Assembly (NCBI GenBank): GCA_021298375.1
Contig: JAJTFE010000005.1
Coordinates: 1 to 57,337, forward strand
Length of the DNA: 57,337 bases
Direction of reading: 5' to 3'
Source: Blastopirellula sp.
GTDB lineage: Bacteria > Planctomycetota > Planctomycetia > Pirellulales > Pirellulaceae
Position numbers and translations under genes: made by a program. The notes below the pieces were generated by a model. It did no database searches, was not told the origin of the DNA, and saw only the letters and a program-made list of their open reading frames with translations. Of this stretch, positions 41,907 through 51,889 are shown one piece after another (within the stretch, counting starts at the first letter, position 1; each line of letters opens with the position of its first letter).

Positions 41907-42917
41907 CTACTTTCGGGCCGAACCGATTACCGGCCCCAGCCAGGCGAATGCCATGCCGACCACCAGTCCCACACCATGGGCCCAATTCGCCACGGAACTG
42001 CGGACGCCGTCGCTCGTTCCGCTCATCATTCCCACGTCGGAAGCCATGCAGAAGAACAACCAGCCGACCATGATCACAATCGTCGACGTGGGGAGAAAGA
42101 ACCCACTACTCGGGTCCTGGAGGGAACGGACCCAGATAAATCCAAACAGCCCGTAAACGACTCCCGACATGCCGCCGAGATAAATCATCAGATTGGGGTC
42201 CTGCGGATTGGGCATCGCGCCGCCGAACTGAGCCGGCACAGCCACTTGGGCAAAGTTGCTGGCGATGGCGACTACCAGACAGAGGCTGCCCAGAAGCAGA
42301 CTGCCGTAGCGACCTTCGATCAACCGGCCGAATTGATACAGCCAGATCAGGTTGAACACGAGGTGCAGCACGCCGAAGTGAATAAAGACCGGAGTGACCA
42401 GGCGCCAGAATTCCCCCAAGCGGATACTGGCGAATTTCAATGCCCACGCCTCTGAATTGAAGCCGTGCTCAACCGCAAGTTTGCTTCCCAACTCCGCTGG
42501 GACCGCATTAAAGGCGAGCGCCTTCATGGCGGCCGTCGGTCCATTGGGAAACTCACCGAAATTGGTCAGCACAGCCACGCCGATCGAGGCCAGGATCAAG
42601 GCCAAGGTCAAACCGCCACTGCGGGTTTGGGCGGGCCCAGCTTGCTGCAGATTTCGCTCGAATCGCCGCTGCCGCTCCAACTTCGCCCGCTGCACATCGG
42701 CTGCCCGCTGGGCTGCTTCCTGATACCGCCGCTCCTGCGGATTGGCGAGATAAGCCTCCAACTCGCGGCGAGCCCGCTCCAACTGGTCTTCGTCCTTGAC
42801 CCAGATTTCGAATCCGGCGGTCTCACGTTCGAATTTGGCCTCAATCCCCTCGGCCAGCAGCCAATCGGTCAAGACACTCGCTTGGTGTTCCGTCGGCAAC
42901 GTTCCTATCTGTCGCAT
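41907..42917 (-). CDS. GlpG-type rhomboid protease with N-terminal cytosolic domain
   Basis: A 336-residue intramembrane serine protease. The catalytic dyad is S251 in GGMSGVVYGLFGF and H314 in NWAHGVGLVVG; N189 in HLVFNLIW is in the expected place. The first 60 residues (EHQASVLTDWLLAEGIEAKF, IWVKDEDQLERARRELE) match the cytosolic domain of E. coli GlpG, and a charged helix at 61-97 links it to the membrane core. The start is the ATG at 42917; residues in frame upstream come from the 15-bp repeat array and are not protein-like. It shares orientation with nagB, 151 bp upstream. Confidence 0.88.
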   Translation of the reverse strand: MRQIGTLPTEHQASVLTDWLLAEGIEAKFERETAGFEIWVKDEDQLERARRELEAYLANPQERRYQEAAQRAADVQRAKLERQRRFERNLQQAGPAQTRSGGLTLALILASIGVAVLTNFGEFPNGPTAAMKALAFNAVPAELGSKLAVEHGFNSEAWALKFASIRLGEFWRLVTPVFIHFGVLHLVFNLIWLYQFGRLIEGRYGSLLLGSLCLVVAIASNFAQVAVPAQFGGAMPNPQDPNLMIYLGGMSGVVYGLFGFIWVRSLQDPSSGFFLPTSTIVIMVGWLFFCMASDVGMMSGTSDGVRSSVANWAHGVGLVVGMAFAWLGPVIGSARK

Positions 42918-42981
42918 GTCGCTTCGCCATTCACTTGATGTCTCGATGCCCGCCGCCCGCCAGCCTGCTTCCGCAGCACAC

Positions 42982-43056
42982 TCTGCGCCATCACGTTCTG
43001 CGCCGACACGTTCTGCGTCACCGCACTCTGCGTCACCGCAATCCGCTTCGCCGCAC
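42982..43056. repeat. 15-bp tandem repeat, 5 copies
   Basis: Five 15-bp units, each starting TCTGCG or TCCGCT (for example TCTGCGTCACCGCAC), lie between nagB and the rhomboid gene, and part of a sixth follows. In one frame they mimic a Cys/Glu-rich peptide, which would be a false N-terminal extension of the rhomboid protein. Confidence 0.9.
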
Positions 43057-43068
43057 TCTGCGGGAGGC

Positions 43069-43872
43069 TCAGCGCACGGCTCGGTCGGCCTGAGCCAATT
43101 CCAATTCTTGCCGCACTCGTTCAACCTGGTCGTAGTACTCCCGACGGGCAAGCAACGAGGCGGCTGCTTCATCCAGGATCACGACCACGTCCCGATGCAA
43201 CTGCAAGGCAGAGGCCGTGACTTGAGCCGTTACCGGCCCCTCGACCGTATCGCGAATCGCCCGCGCCTTGTGCTCACCCAAGGCCAGCAACAAACATTGA
43301 CGCGAATCGAGAATCGTCCCCACGCCCATCGTCACCGCCATTCGGGGCACCTGGTCCTCTCCGCCAAAAAATCGGGCGTTGTCGCGGATCGTCTCGCCCG
43401 CCAACGTTTTGACCCGGGTCCGACTGCCGAGAGAGGAACCGGGTTCGTTGAAAGCGATATGCCCATCAGTCCCAATTCCCAAGAGTTGCAGGTCGATTCC
43501 GCCCGCCTGACTAATCTGCCGCTCATAACTCTCACAGTGCCGGTCAAAATCAAGCGCTCGCCCGTCGGGCACATGCGTTCGCTCGGGCCGAACGTTCAAA
43601 TGCCGGAACAGGTGCTCCTCCATGAAATAGCGATAGCTTTGGGGATGCGTTCCGGGCAATCCGACGTACTCGTCCAGATTAAAAGTCGTGACTTGCGAGA
43701 AATCGAGCCCTTCCTCGCGGTGCCGCCGCGCCAGTTCGCGGTAAACAGCCAACGGCGTCGAACCCGTCGCCAAGCCCAGGACCGCGCGCGGCCGCTGCTG
43801 AATCTTCCGGGCAATCAAGTCCGCCGCAGCCAGCCCGGCCGCTTCGGCCGTTGCATGAATCACCACCCGCAT
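43069..43872 (-). CDS. nagB: Glucosamine-6-phosphate deaminase
   Basis: A 267-residue enzyme converting glucosamine 6-phosphate to fructose 6-phosphate and ammonia, length equal to E. coli NagB (266). Phosphate-binding LGLATGSTP, the catalytic D67 in FNLDEYVGL, D136 and H138 in GIGTDGHIAFNEPGSSL, and E143 are present. No nagA or amino-sugar transporter is next to it in the window; the neighbour downstream is a rhomboid protease, so the pair is probably not functionally linked. Confidence 0.95.
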   Translation of the reverse strand: MRVVIHATAEAAGLAAADLIARKIQQRPRAVLGLATGSTPLAVYRELARRHREEGLDFSQVTTFNLDEYVGLPGTHPQSYRYFMEEHLFRHLNVRPERTHVPDGRALDFDRHCESYERQISQAGGIDLQLLGIGTDGHIAFNEPGSSLGSRTRVKTLAGETIRDNARFFGGEDQVPRMAVTMGVGTILDSRQCLLLALGEHKARAIRDTVEGPVTAQVTASALQLHRDVVVILDEAAASLLARREYYDQVERVRQELELAQADRAVR

Positions 43873-44229
43873 TCGCCAGTCTTCCTCTCTTGTCCAGACA
43901 ACCCTGCTTTCAGGTTCGGCCTCGATTCCCGTTCAAAATGGCTTCCCGAGTGAAACCGTGGCGAGTTCACCATCGGACTGGTTGCACCGTGATTCGACGG
44001 CCCAACCGACTCGCCCAGCGATTAGTTGTATCGCAATCGACGCTTGGGGCCACCCCCGCCCTTGGGATCAAACCGGCGTTTTTCCATTTCGGCGTTGCCC
44101 TGTTGAGTTTTTTGCGCGAAAGTCCCGCTCAGAGGCAGAGTCGAGTGCGGCCTGGCACAGGTCGACCACGCTCCCTGTTCGAGGCTGCCAAAACCTCCCC
44201 CTTCCGATCGCGTTCCTCATTTTCAACTC
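43873..44229. other. Divergent intergenic region, nagB and GAF-HlyD genes
   Basis: Must contain the promoters of both divergent genes. I see no clear -35/-10 pair and no operator-like palindrome. Confidence 0.45.
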
Positions 44230-46371
44230 ATGAGTGAAACCACCTCCAACCCCGGCTCGGCGACCCCTCAATTCCTGGTTGATGACAACGCACAGCCCTT
44301 TCGGCTCGGTCCCCGACCAGCCGCTTCCGGGTTGGACGGAGACTTGCTCGACCAAACCCGCAATCAGATCCGGGAACTGGTTGATGAAATCGCTGCGCTG
44401 GCCAAGTCGGGCTGCTCCCAGGCGACCTTTTTCGAAGGCTTTTTGACCCGCACCACAAGCGCCCTGGCCAGCAGCGGGGGCGTGGTCTGGACCCGCTCCG
44501 CAACAGACGGACCGCTGGAAATTGCTTTTCATATCAACTTCAACCAAACCGTTTTAGCCAGCAACGAAGCGGCTCAGGCCCAGCACACTCAGTTGCTGCA
44601 ACGCGTCCTGGCTGCACCCGAACCGCTGCTGGTTCCTCCCGACACCGCCAGTGACAATCATCCCGAAGGCAATCCGACTCCCTTCCTGCTGATCCTCGCT
44701 CCACTGCGAATCGATCAGCAACTGGTTGGACTGGTGGAGATCTTTCAGCGGCCGGGCGGTGGACCGGCCACCCAGCGCGGCTACCTTCGCTTCCTAGCGC
44801 AAATGGCTGATCTGGCCAGCGACTTTCTCAAGAGCCGGCGGCTCGAGGAATTCTCAGCCCAGCAACAGCTCTGGACCGAATTGCAACAATTTTCGGAGGC
44901 GGTCCATGCCTCGCTGGACCCGGATCAAGTCGCATTTGCGATCGTCAACGAGGGGCGGCGAATCATTGGTTGCGACCGCGTCGCAGTCAGCCTCGCCCAA
45001 GGAAAGCAACAACAAATCGTCGCCGTCAGCGGATTGGACTCGATTGAGCGGCGGGCGGCGGAAATCAAACGGCTCGCCGAACTGGCCACCGCGGTCGGAA
45101 AGGGCCGCGAGTCACTCTGGCATCCGGCCAACGCCCAGCCTCTCGCCCCGCAAATCGAACAACCGCTGCAGGCCTACCTCGACCAGTCCCACGGCCGCGC
45201 CGTGGCCATCATTCCCTGGTCAGCGCAGCAGTCCGGACAGAGCGACGACCCTCGCTCGCCAACTCCCGCGGCCGCTCCCTCGGCAACGCTGATCCTGGAA
45301 CAACTGAGTCATTCCGGCTTCTCGCCCGAACAACGGCACCGCGCAGCGCTGCTTCGCCCTGCAGCCGAGTCCGCTCTGGCCAACGCCCTGCAGGTCGACC
45401 GTCTCCCCTTCCGCCGCGCGCTCTCGGCGATCGGTCAATGGACCGCGCCCCTGGCCGCCGAGCGGCTGACGCGGACGACCCTCTGGCTGGCCGCCAGCCT
45501 CTCAGTCGTCGCAGTGCTCTGGCTGCTCCCTTGGCCGTTTGCGCTCGGGGCCAAGGGAAAGCTCTCTCCGATTGACCGGCAAGAGGTTTACGCAGCCGTC
45601 AACGGCACCCTCCTCGAAGTGCTTGAGCCCGACTCCCCCGACAGCCTCGTGCCCGAGGGTGCAGTCCTCGCGCAAATGTCCAACCACGAACTCCAGCTGC
45701 AACGGGAGCGGTTGACTGGGGAGTTGGCCAAAATCGAGGTGCAAATCAGCAATCTCAATCACCAGCAATTGGAAAAAACCCGCGGCAACAACCGGGAACA
45801 GGAGCGCCGCGACCGCTTCTACCTCGAGTCCGAACTCGCCAAGGCAACCGCCCTCAGGGAGAGCATTCGGGAGGAACTGGAGATCGTCGAAGGCCAAGTC
45901 GCAGCCCTCACCATACGCAATCCGATTTCCGGCCACTTGGTCGATTGGCAGATTCGCCGCCAACTCCTCGGCCGTCCCGTCAACCGCGGCGACCGCCTGA
46001 TGAGCGTCGTCCCCCCCAGCTCCGAGTTCGAAGTCGAACTCTTACTCCCGGAAAAACGGGTCGGACACCTGCTGGCTGCGGTCAAGGCAAGCGAAGAACC
46101 ACTCTCCGTTCACTTGACGCTCGCCTCTCAGCCAGAGTTGCCTCTTCTCGGTAAAATCCACGAGGTCGACCAAGTGCTCGCGCCGCATGACGGCGAGGGC
46201 AACGCACTCCGAATTCTGGTGCGATTCGACAACACGACCAGTGTCACTGCGCCCCTGCGGAGCGGCACCCGCGTGACGGCCCGCATCGAGTGCGGCTCCC
46301 AACCGCTTGGATACGTCCTCTTTCACGAGCTGATCGAGACGCTTCGAGGTGGCTGGAAACTCTGGTTCTGA
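44230..46371 (+). CDS. GAF-domain and HlyD-type membrane fusion protein
   Basis: A 713-residue protein. Residues 1-410 are cytoplasmic and appear to hold two GAF-like sensor modules (about 45-200 and 215-390; for example SLDPDQVAFAIVNEGRRIIGC). One membrane helix lies at about 416-438 (LWLAASLSVVAVLWLLPWPF). The C-terminal part is a HlyD/RND adaptor: a lipoyl-like half (VYAAVNGTLLEVL), a coiled-coil hairpin at about 490-560 and a second lipoyl-like half (LTIRNPISGHLVDW). So a putative ligand-sensing domain sits on the inside and an efflux adaptor on the outside. The next gene, 130 bp on, encodes a second adaptor. I see no ABC or outer-membrane partner in the window. Confidence 0.82.
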   Translation: MSETTSNPGSATPQFLVDDNAQPFRLGPRPAASGLDGDLLDQTRNQIRELVDEIAALAKSGCSQATFFEGFLTRTTSALASSGGVVWTRSATDGPLEIAFHINFNQTVLASNEAAQAQHTQLLQRVLAAPEPLLVPPDTASDNHPEGNPTPFLLILAPLRIDQQLVGLVEIFQRPGGGPATQRGYLRFLAQMADLASDFLKSRRLEEFSAQQQLWTELQQFSEAVHASLDPDQVAFAIVNEGRRIIGCDRVAVSLAQGKQQQIVAVSGLDSIERRAAEIKRLAELATAVGKGRESLWHPANAQPLAPQIEQPLQAYLDQSHGRAVAIIPWSAQQSGQSDDPRSPTPAAAPSATLILEQLSHSGFSPEQRHRAALLRPAAESALANALQVDRLPFRRALSAIGQWTAPLAAERLTRTTLWLAASLSVVAVLWLLPWPFALGAKGKLSPIDRQEVYAAVNGTLLEVLEPDSPDSLVPEGAVLAQMSNHELQLQRERLTGELAKIEVQISNLNHQQLEKTRGNNREQERRDRFYLESELAKATALRESIREELEIVEGQVAALTIRNPISGHLVDWQIRRQLLGRPVNRGDRLMSVVPPSSEFEVELLLPEKRVGHLLAAVKASEEPLSVHLTLASQPELPLLGKIHEVDQVLAPHDGEGNALRILVRFDNTTSVTAPLRSGTRVTARIECGSQPLGYVLFHELIETLRGGWKLWF

Positions 46372-46449
46372 AACCACACAACCACGGCCGATTCGGGCTC
46401 TCCGCTCCTCAACATCGGCCACAATCCAACCCCACAATTCAGCTTCAGC

Positions 46450-46455
46450 TATAAT
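46450..46455 (+). promoter_or_regulatory. Possible -10 element of the HlyD-like gene
   Basis: A perfect TATAAT lies 46 bp before the ATG at 46502. No -35 is visible at the right distance, so this may be chance. Confidence 0.25.
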
Positions 46456-46501
46456 TCCCTACCATCGCCTCCAGCGTATTCTTTTCAAAGGCCATCCTCA
46501 G

Positions 46502-47497
46502 ATGATCGCTTTCCGCGCAACCCGCCTCCTGCTCGCCAGTTCGATTGCGACCGCATGCCTGGCTGCTCCGCTCCTCATGGCCCAACAGTCGGGGACCTCG
46601 ATTGCCCCAAGCCAGTCGGTTATCAGTCCAACCTCCATCCAGCTTGCCGATTCCGGCCGTGCCAACAAACCCACTGCGGGAGAGAATTACGTCGACCTGC
46701 AGGATTGCGCCGTCCATCTGATCGATGACATCGATGTTCCGGCCCGCGAGGCCGGCCTGCTGAGAGGCGTCAATGTGGTGGAAGGCCAAGTGGTCAAACA
46801 GGGCGAGTTGCTTGCCCAGATCGACGACCAACTCGCTCAACGTCAATTGGAGGAAGCCCAGTTGAAGCAGAACATCGCCACCGAGAAGGCAGAAGACAAC
46901 ACCGATGTCGAGGCCGCCGACAAAAAGCAGAAACTGCTGGCGATCATGTACGAACGGAAGGCCAAACTGCTGCGCGACAGCTCCGCGTCGCAGGAAGACG
47001 TGGAGACCGCTCGCTTCCAAAAGGAAACCTCTTTCTTCGAGTTTCTCAAAGCTCAGCGCGATAAGAAGCTGGCGGCCGAAGAAGCCAAGGCCGAAGGTGT
47101 CAAAGTCAATGCCGCCAACGACAGCATCGCCCGACACCAGCTGACCTGTCCCATCGATGGACATGTCTTTCAAGTGTTCAAGGAACCCGGCGAGTGGGTC
47201 GCAGCCGGAGACACTGTACTCCGCGTTGCCCGCATGAATAAACTCAAGGCGACGGGCCTCGTCGACGCAACACTTTACTCGGCTCAACAAATCGCCAACC
47301 GGAATGTCGTGATCACCATTCAGCTTGCCCGGGAACAGACCACCCAACTTCCAGGAAAAATCGTCTATATCGACTACGAACGCAAAGAGGGTGGCAAGAA
47401 GTTTCAGGTCTGGGCGGAAATCGAAAATCAGCAGGTCGATGGCCAGTGGGTACTCAACCCAGACGATTACGTCTCCATGCGCATCCTGCTCAATTAA
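46502..47497 (+). CDS. HlyD-family periplasmic adaptor protein, secreted
   Basis: A 331-residue membrane-fusion (adaptor) protein. It starts with a signal peptide (residues 1-29, ending LLMAQQ). The first lipoyl half is near VPAREAGLLRGVNVVEGQVV, followed by a coiled-coil hairpin at about 115-205 with alternating Ala, Lys and Glu, and the second half near LTCPIDGHVFQVFKEPGEWV. A beta-barrel part ends the protein. The start is the ATG at 46502; in-frame residues upstream are not protein-like. It follows the GAF-HlyD gene and is probably co-transcribed. Two adaptors in a row suggest a mixed adaptor ring or two exporters. Confidence 0.85.
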   Translation: MIAFRATRLLLASSIATACLAAPLLMAQQSGTSIAPSQSVISPTSIQLADSGRANKPTAGENYVDLQDCAVHLIDDIDVPAREAGLLRGVNVVEGQVVKQGELLAQIDDQLAQRQLEEAQLKQNIATEKAEDNTDVEAADKKQKLLAIMYERKAKLLRDSSASQEDVETARFQKETSFFEFLKAQRDKKLAAEEAKAEGVKVNAANDSIARHQLTCPIDGHVFQVFKEPGEWVAAGDTVLRVARMNKLKATGLVDATLYSAQQIANRNVVITIQLAREQTTQLPGKIVYIDYERKEGGKKFQVWAEIENQQVDGQWVLNPDDYVSMRILLN

Positions 47498-47652
47498 AGA
47501 GCCGGCAGTGCACGAGAGGTCCGAACGGTGGAACCGTTCGCCGGTCGGTGCGCCCGAACCAGCCAAGCTCGCTGCGGCTGCTCAGGCTCAGTCAACCGAC
47601 GACCCTGTTCGCTCCCCCCCCGGCTGAGTCCCGGCGGCACCCTGCCCCACTG

Positions 47653-47684
47653 CCCTGCTGCCCTGCTGCCCTGCTGCCCTGCTG
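47653..47684. repeat. 8-bp tandem repeat, 4 copies
   Basis: CCCTGCTG four times in a row, in the spacer between the convergent HlyD-like gene and the next gene. Confidence 0.9.
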
Positions 47685-47716
47685 AACCACTGTCGCGCCC
47701 AATGGTGCGAGACGAC

Positions 47717-48772
47717 TCAGCGAATCCACATGAAGGGTTTGCCGTTCTCATCCAAACGCAACTCAACGCCCAAACTCGGCTTGGTCTGCTTCAGCAAGTC
47801 GACAATCGTCATGTAGTACGGGTGTTTCTTTTTGACGACGGTGACCAACGTCTTGGTCGGGTCCAGCTCTTTCCGCGCCAAGGCATTCCAGTCATAAAGC
47901 ACGGGCACCTCGCACAGTTCCGAAACGGCGTTGACCGCCTGCTGTAGAGGAAAGCCCTTGATCTCAATGTCACGCCGCTGAAACAGTTTCGGTTCGGCTT
48001 GGCTGACAGGCACATCAATCGGCCAGCCTACGGGCCAGTGTTCGTCCGCGTCAGCCGAGGCCCTGATCGCCAACTCAATCTCTTGGCCCTGCTCGCGTAC
48101 GGGAACCAGCACCAAGCCAGCCGGCCGCAAGGCGGCAGCCAGAGCCGTCCCGGCCGATAACCCCTGCAACTCATCCTGCAGATCGCCCGACTCATCAAGC
48201 GCCCTCCAAGCTGATTCGGGAATCCTCGCTCGTTTGCCCACCTGGCGGATCAGCCCGCGAACGAATTCGGTCGCCGAGGAACCTTTGGTCGGCTTTTCTA
48301 CGGTCTGCCCCAACTCTCCACTCAAACCAACCAACTGCTCGCTGGTCAATCCAAACGCCTTCTTCTCCGCCAGCGCGACCTTGGCTCCGTCATCGCGCAG
48401 TTTCTGAATGTAATTCCGAATGCCCGCGACATCTGCCTGCGAGAAGCGAGCGCCTGGCAGACTCAAAGCGGCACCTTGAATCACGCCCTTGACCCTGATT
48501 ACGACCGTCCGGCCGGAGGGCAATTCCTCGATCGCGGCGCTCTCGGGGCGGCGCACCGAACTGATTTTCACACTGTCGGCTCCGACTCCCTCCAGTATTT
48601 CCGCCCACTCTTGCTGGATGCCCAATTCACCCCCGGCGGCGGCGGTCAGTTGCAGTTCGACCAATCTCTGCTGCGCCGCAACCTCGCCCTGAAACATCCC
48701 TCCACTCGCGAACAGCAGCAGTCCCAGTTGGCGCCAGAATCCCCATTGGCACCAAATTCGTTGCGTCCACAT
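47717..48772 (-). CDS. Secreted protein with C-terminal STN/secretin-like domain
   Basis: A 351-residue protein with a Trp-rich signal peptide ending near EVAAQ. Start chosen at the ATG at 48772, with a GGAGG site. Residues about 265-345 (FPLQQAVNAVSELCEVPVLYD, then a block resembling TPTKTLVTVV) look like the short secretin/TonB N-terminal (STN) fold found in secretins and TonB receptors. The middle (60-240) is unassigned. The STN call is by eye. Downstream gene is on the opposite strand; upstream, a glycosyltransferase gene ends 71 bp before the start, so the two may be co-transcribed. Confidence 0.65.
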   Translation of the reverse strand: MWTQRIWCQWGFWRQLGLLLFASGGMFQGEVAAQQRLVELQLTAAAGGELGIQQEWAEILEGVGADSVKISSVRRPESAAIEELPSGRTVVIRVKGVIQGAALSLPGARFSQADVAGIRNYIQKLRDDGAKVALAEKKAFGLTSEQLVGLSGELGQTVEKPTKGSSATEFVRGLIRQVGKRARIPESAWRALDESGDLQDELQGLSAGTALAAALRPAGLVLVPVREQGQEIELAIRASADADEHWPVGWPIDVPVSQAEPKLFQRRDIEIKGFPLQQAVNAVSELCEVPVLYDWNALARKELDPTKTLVTVVKKKHPYYMTIVDLLKQTKPSLGVELRLDENGKPFMWIR

Positions 48773-48842
48773 CACCTGCACCTCCCCATTTCACTCAGCA
48801 ATTAGATACTCCGACTGGAGCGACCGGGTCGACGTGCGCGGC

Positions 48843-49697
48843 CTAATCTGCAACCCCATAGCGGACAATGCAATAGACCGCTTTGAACAAATCCCGAATT
48901 CCGATTTTTTTGCCATCCTTGTAACCCCGCGCGTGGTAGGTCACCGGCACCTCCGCGATGCGGTAGCCCAGTCGAGCGAGCTTGGCAGTCATTTCAGGCT
49001 CAATCCCGAAACGATTCTGTTTCAGCTTGAGGTCCTTGAGCACTTCCCGTCGAAAAGCCTTGTAACAGGTCTCCATGTCAGTCAAATGAACGCCGTTGAA
49101 CAGATTCGAGGCGGTGGTCAGAACCCAGTTTCCGAAGCGATGTACGAACGACTTATCTTGTACCTCAGTGCCAATAAAGCGACTTCCAAAAACTACATCC
49201 GCTTCATCTCGCAGCAACGGAGCCAACACGGCCGGAAGATCAGCCGGGTCATATTCCAAGTCCGCATCCTGAACCACAATCAAATCACCCATCGCGTGTT
49301 CAAACCCCGTCCGCAAAGCAGCACCCTTGCCCTCATTGACGGGCTTGAGGACCAATTTAAACCCGGGTAAGCCATCCAGCTTCTGCAGCACCGCATGGGT
49401 CCCATCTCGGCTGCAATCGTCCACAACAATCAGCTCCTTGGCAAAGGGGAGCGCCGCGAGGCGACTGAGCACGCGAGCAATCGTCTTCTCTTCGTTGTAG
49501 ACCGGGACGACAATTGAGGTGATCACCGTTTTCGGGGCCGCTGCCCTTAGCCCATCATTTGGATCGACCGCCGCCACGCACTCTAATGCCTGATATCGCT
49601 GCAATTCTTCCCGGACCAGTCCCTCGCAGTTTTCCAAGCGCGAGAGGACTTCGTCCAGCGAAGGGAAACAACCAGAGGGAGGCGCAGTTTCAGTCAT
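48843..49697 (-). CDS. Family 2 glycosyltransferase (dolichol-phosphate mannose synthase-like)
   Basis: A 284-residue GT2 enzyme. The GT-A core starts near residue 60: SIVVPVYNEEKTIARVL, VVDDCSRDGT, the Asp motif VQDADLEYDP and a substrate region FGSRFIGTE. No membrane helix is seen after the core, unlike DPM1 variants that carry C-terminal helices. The N-terminal 55 residues are extra. Such enzymes charge polyprenyl phosphate or other lipid carriers with a sugar; the acceptor is unknown here. Start chosen at the ATG at 49697 (MTETAPPS). Confidence 0.88.
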   Translation of the reverse strand: MTETAPPSGCFPSLDEVLSRLENCEGLVREELQRYQALECVAAVDPNDGLRAAAPKTVITSIVVPVYNEEKTIARVLSRLAALPFAKELIVVDDCSRDGTHAVLQKLDGLPGFKLVLKPVNEGKGAALRTGFEHAMGDLIVVQDADLEYDPADLPAVLAPLLRDEADVVFGSRFIGTEVQDKSFVHRFGNWVLTTASNLFNGVHLTDMETCYKAFRREVLKDLKLKQNRFGIEPEMTAKLARLGYRIAEVPVTYHARGYKDGKKIGIRDLFKAVYCIVRYGVAD

Positions 49698-50161
49698 GAG
49701 TGGCAACATGGAATCAGCTCGGGAAAATTGTACGGCCGCGCCAGCCTCAAGAAAACGTTCGGCGGCGGGACTGGCGGCGGCAAGGCGGTGGCCCCCGCGT
49801 CGAAACGTGCCGCCACTGGAGAGAACGGGGCTCAGCGAAAATGGGAACCGAGCAGACTCCGGCTCTCAGCCTGGCGCTGCCGAACCCTGAAAGGCCGACT
49901 CCAGAGGCGCCGAGTCCAAAAACCTCGCAGAACCGGTCCTGACCGTACAGGTTAGGTTATTTTCCTCGACGAACTGGCCAATTTGGTCCGCTTTTGCCCC
50001 GGCCCGAGTGCCGGTCCCTGCGTGTTGTGCCGCCGGCCAAGCGCCGCCAACAAGGATGCCCGGGATAGCCCCCCCTACCCTAACACGCTCCGCGGCACAA
50101 ACGCTACATCCGACAAAACAGAAATGTCGGATACAGCACTGCCCTTTCTCCCAATCGTGAC

Positions 50162-50195
50162 AAAAAAAGCCCGACTGACTTTCGTCAATCAGGCT
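50162..50195 (-). terminator. Rho-independent terminator after nrdB
   Basis: On the minus strand AGCCTGATTGAC, loop GAAA and GTCAGTCGGGCT form a 12-bp stem with two G-U pairs (50168-50195), then seven T. It is about 100 bp past the nrdB stop. Confidence 0.85.
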
Positions 50196-50295
50196 TCTTA
50201 ATTCAAAGCTTGGTTTGAGATTTGTTCGGGATACCAAGTTCTCCGGTGGCCAATGGCTCACCCCACTCGCTCTCGGTGAACTTGAGCGGACTGAA

Positions 50296-51372
<1,077 letters not shown>

Positions 51373-51703
51373 AGTTCGCTCCATCGAAGAAAAAGGCGAA
51401 TAAGGTCGGAAGTAGTCGGAAGGAAAATCGAGGCAATCCAAGCGGCCTGCTGAGGCCACAAGCGGCTGAGCCACCCGGCCTCACCCCCAGTCATTGAGGG
51501 CGGCAGAGGTTGCTCACCGAACGATGCCGGCTTCTCGGTGCTGGCTCTCTCGCAGCATAACCGAAAACCGAACTGCCGAGTCACCGCGTGCCTCGATAAA
51601 AAGCCCACGTGCCCCGGTAAAAATCAAAGCAAATCCCGGGCTGGAAGTGAGATCGTTCAGCCAATCGCAATCCAACCCGAACCAGCCAGACACCTCAGGT
51701 GGC

Positions 51704-51723
51704 GAACCCGGTTTCCCGGGTTC
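51704..51723 (-). other. RNA hairpin with GAAA tetraloop in nrdA-nrdB spacer
   Basis: On the minus strand an 8-bp perfect stem GAACCCGG/CCGGGTTC closes a GAAA loop (GNRA type). No U tract follows, so it is not a standard terminator; it could stabilise or process the mRNA between the two genes. Confidence 0.55.
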
Positions 51724-51786
51724 GGTCACTCTGCCAGTGCGAGCATGCTGTTTACATCCACCACGTTCCCGACCGCGCAGGTCACG

Positions 51787-51838
51787 GTGAAATTCTCGCG
51801 TGAAATTCTCGCGTGAAATTCTCCCGTGAAATTTATTC
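51787..51838. repeat. 13-bp tandem repeat, 4 copies
   Basis: GTGAAATTCTCGC at 51787 and 51800, with one change at 51813 and a diverged copy at 51826. Confidence 0.9.
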
Positions 51839-51889
51839 GTTTGCGAGACAACCTCGCGGCCGGTTGCGTTCAGCTGCCGAGTCGGGAGC

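Larger units (their letters stand above)
51373..51889. other. nrdA-nrdB spacer with hairpin and repeat
   Basis: No gene. Contains a GAAA-loop hairpin (51704-51723) and a 13-bp tandem repeat (51787-51838). It is presumably transcribed as part of nrdA-nrdB. Confidence 0.55.
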
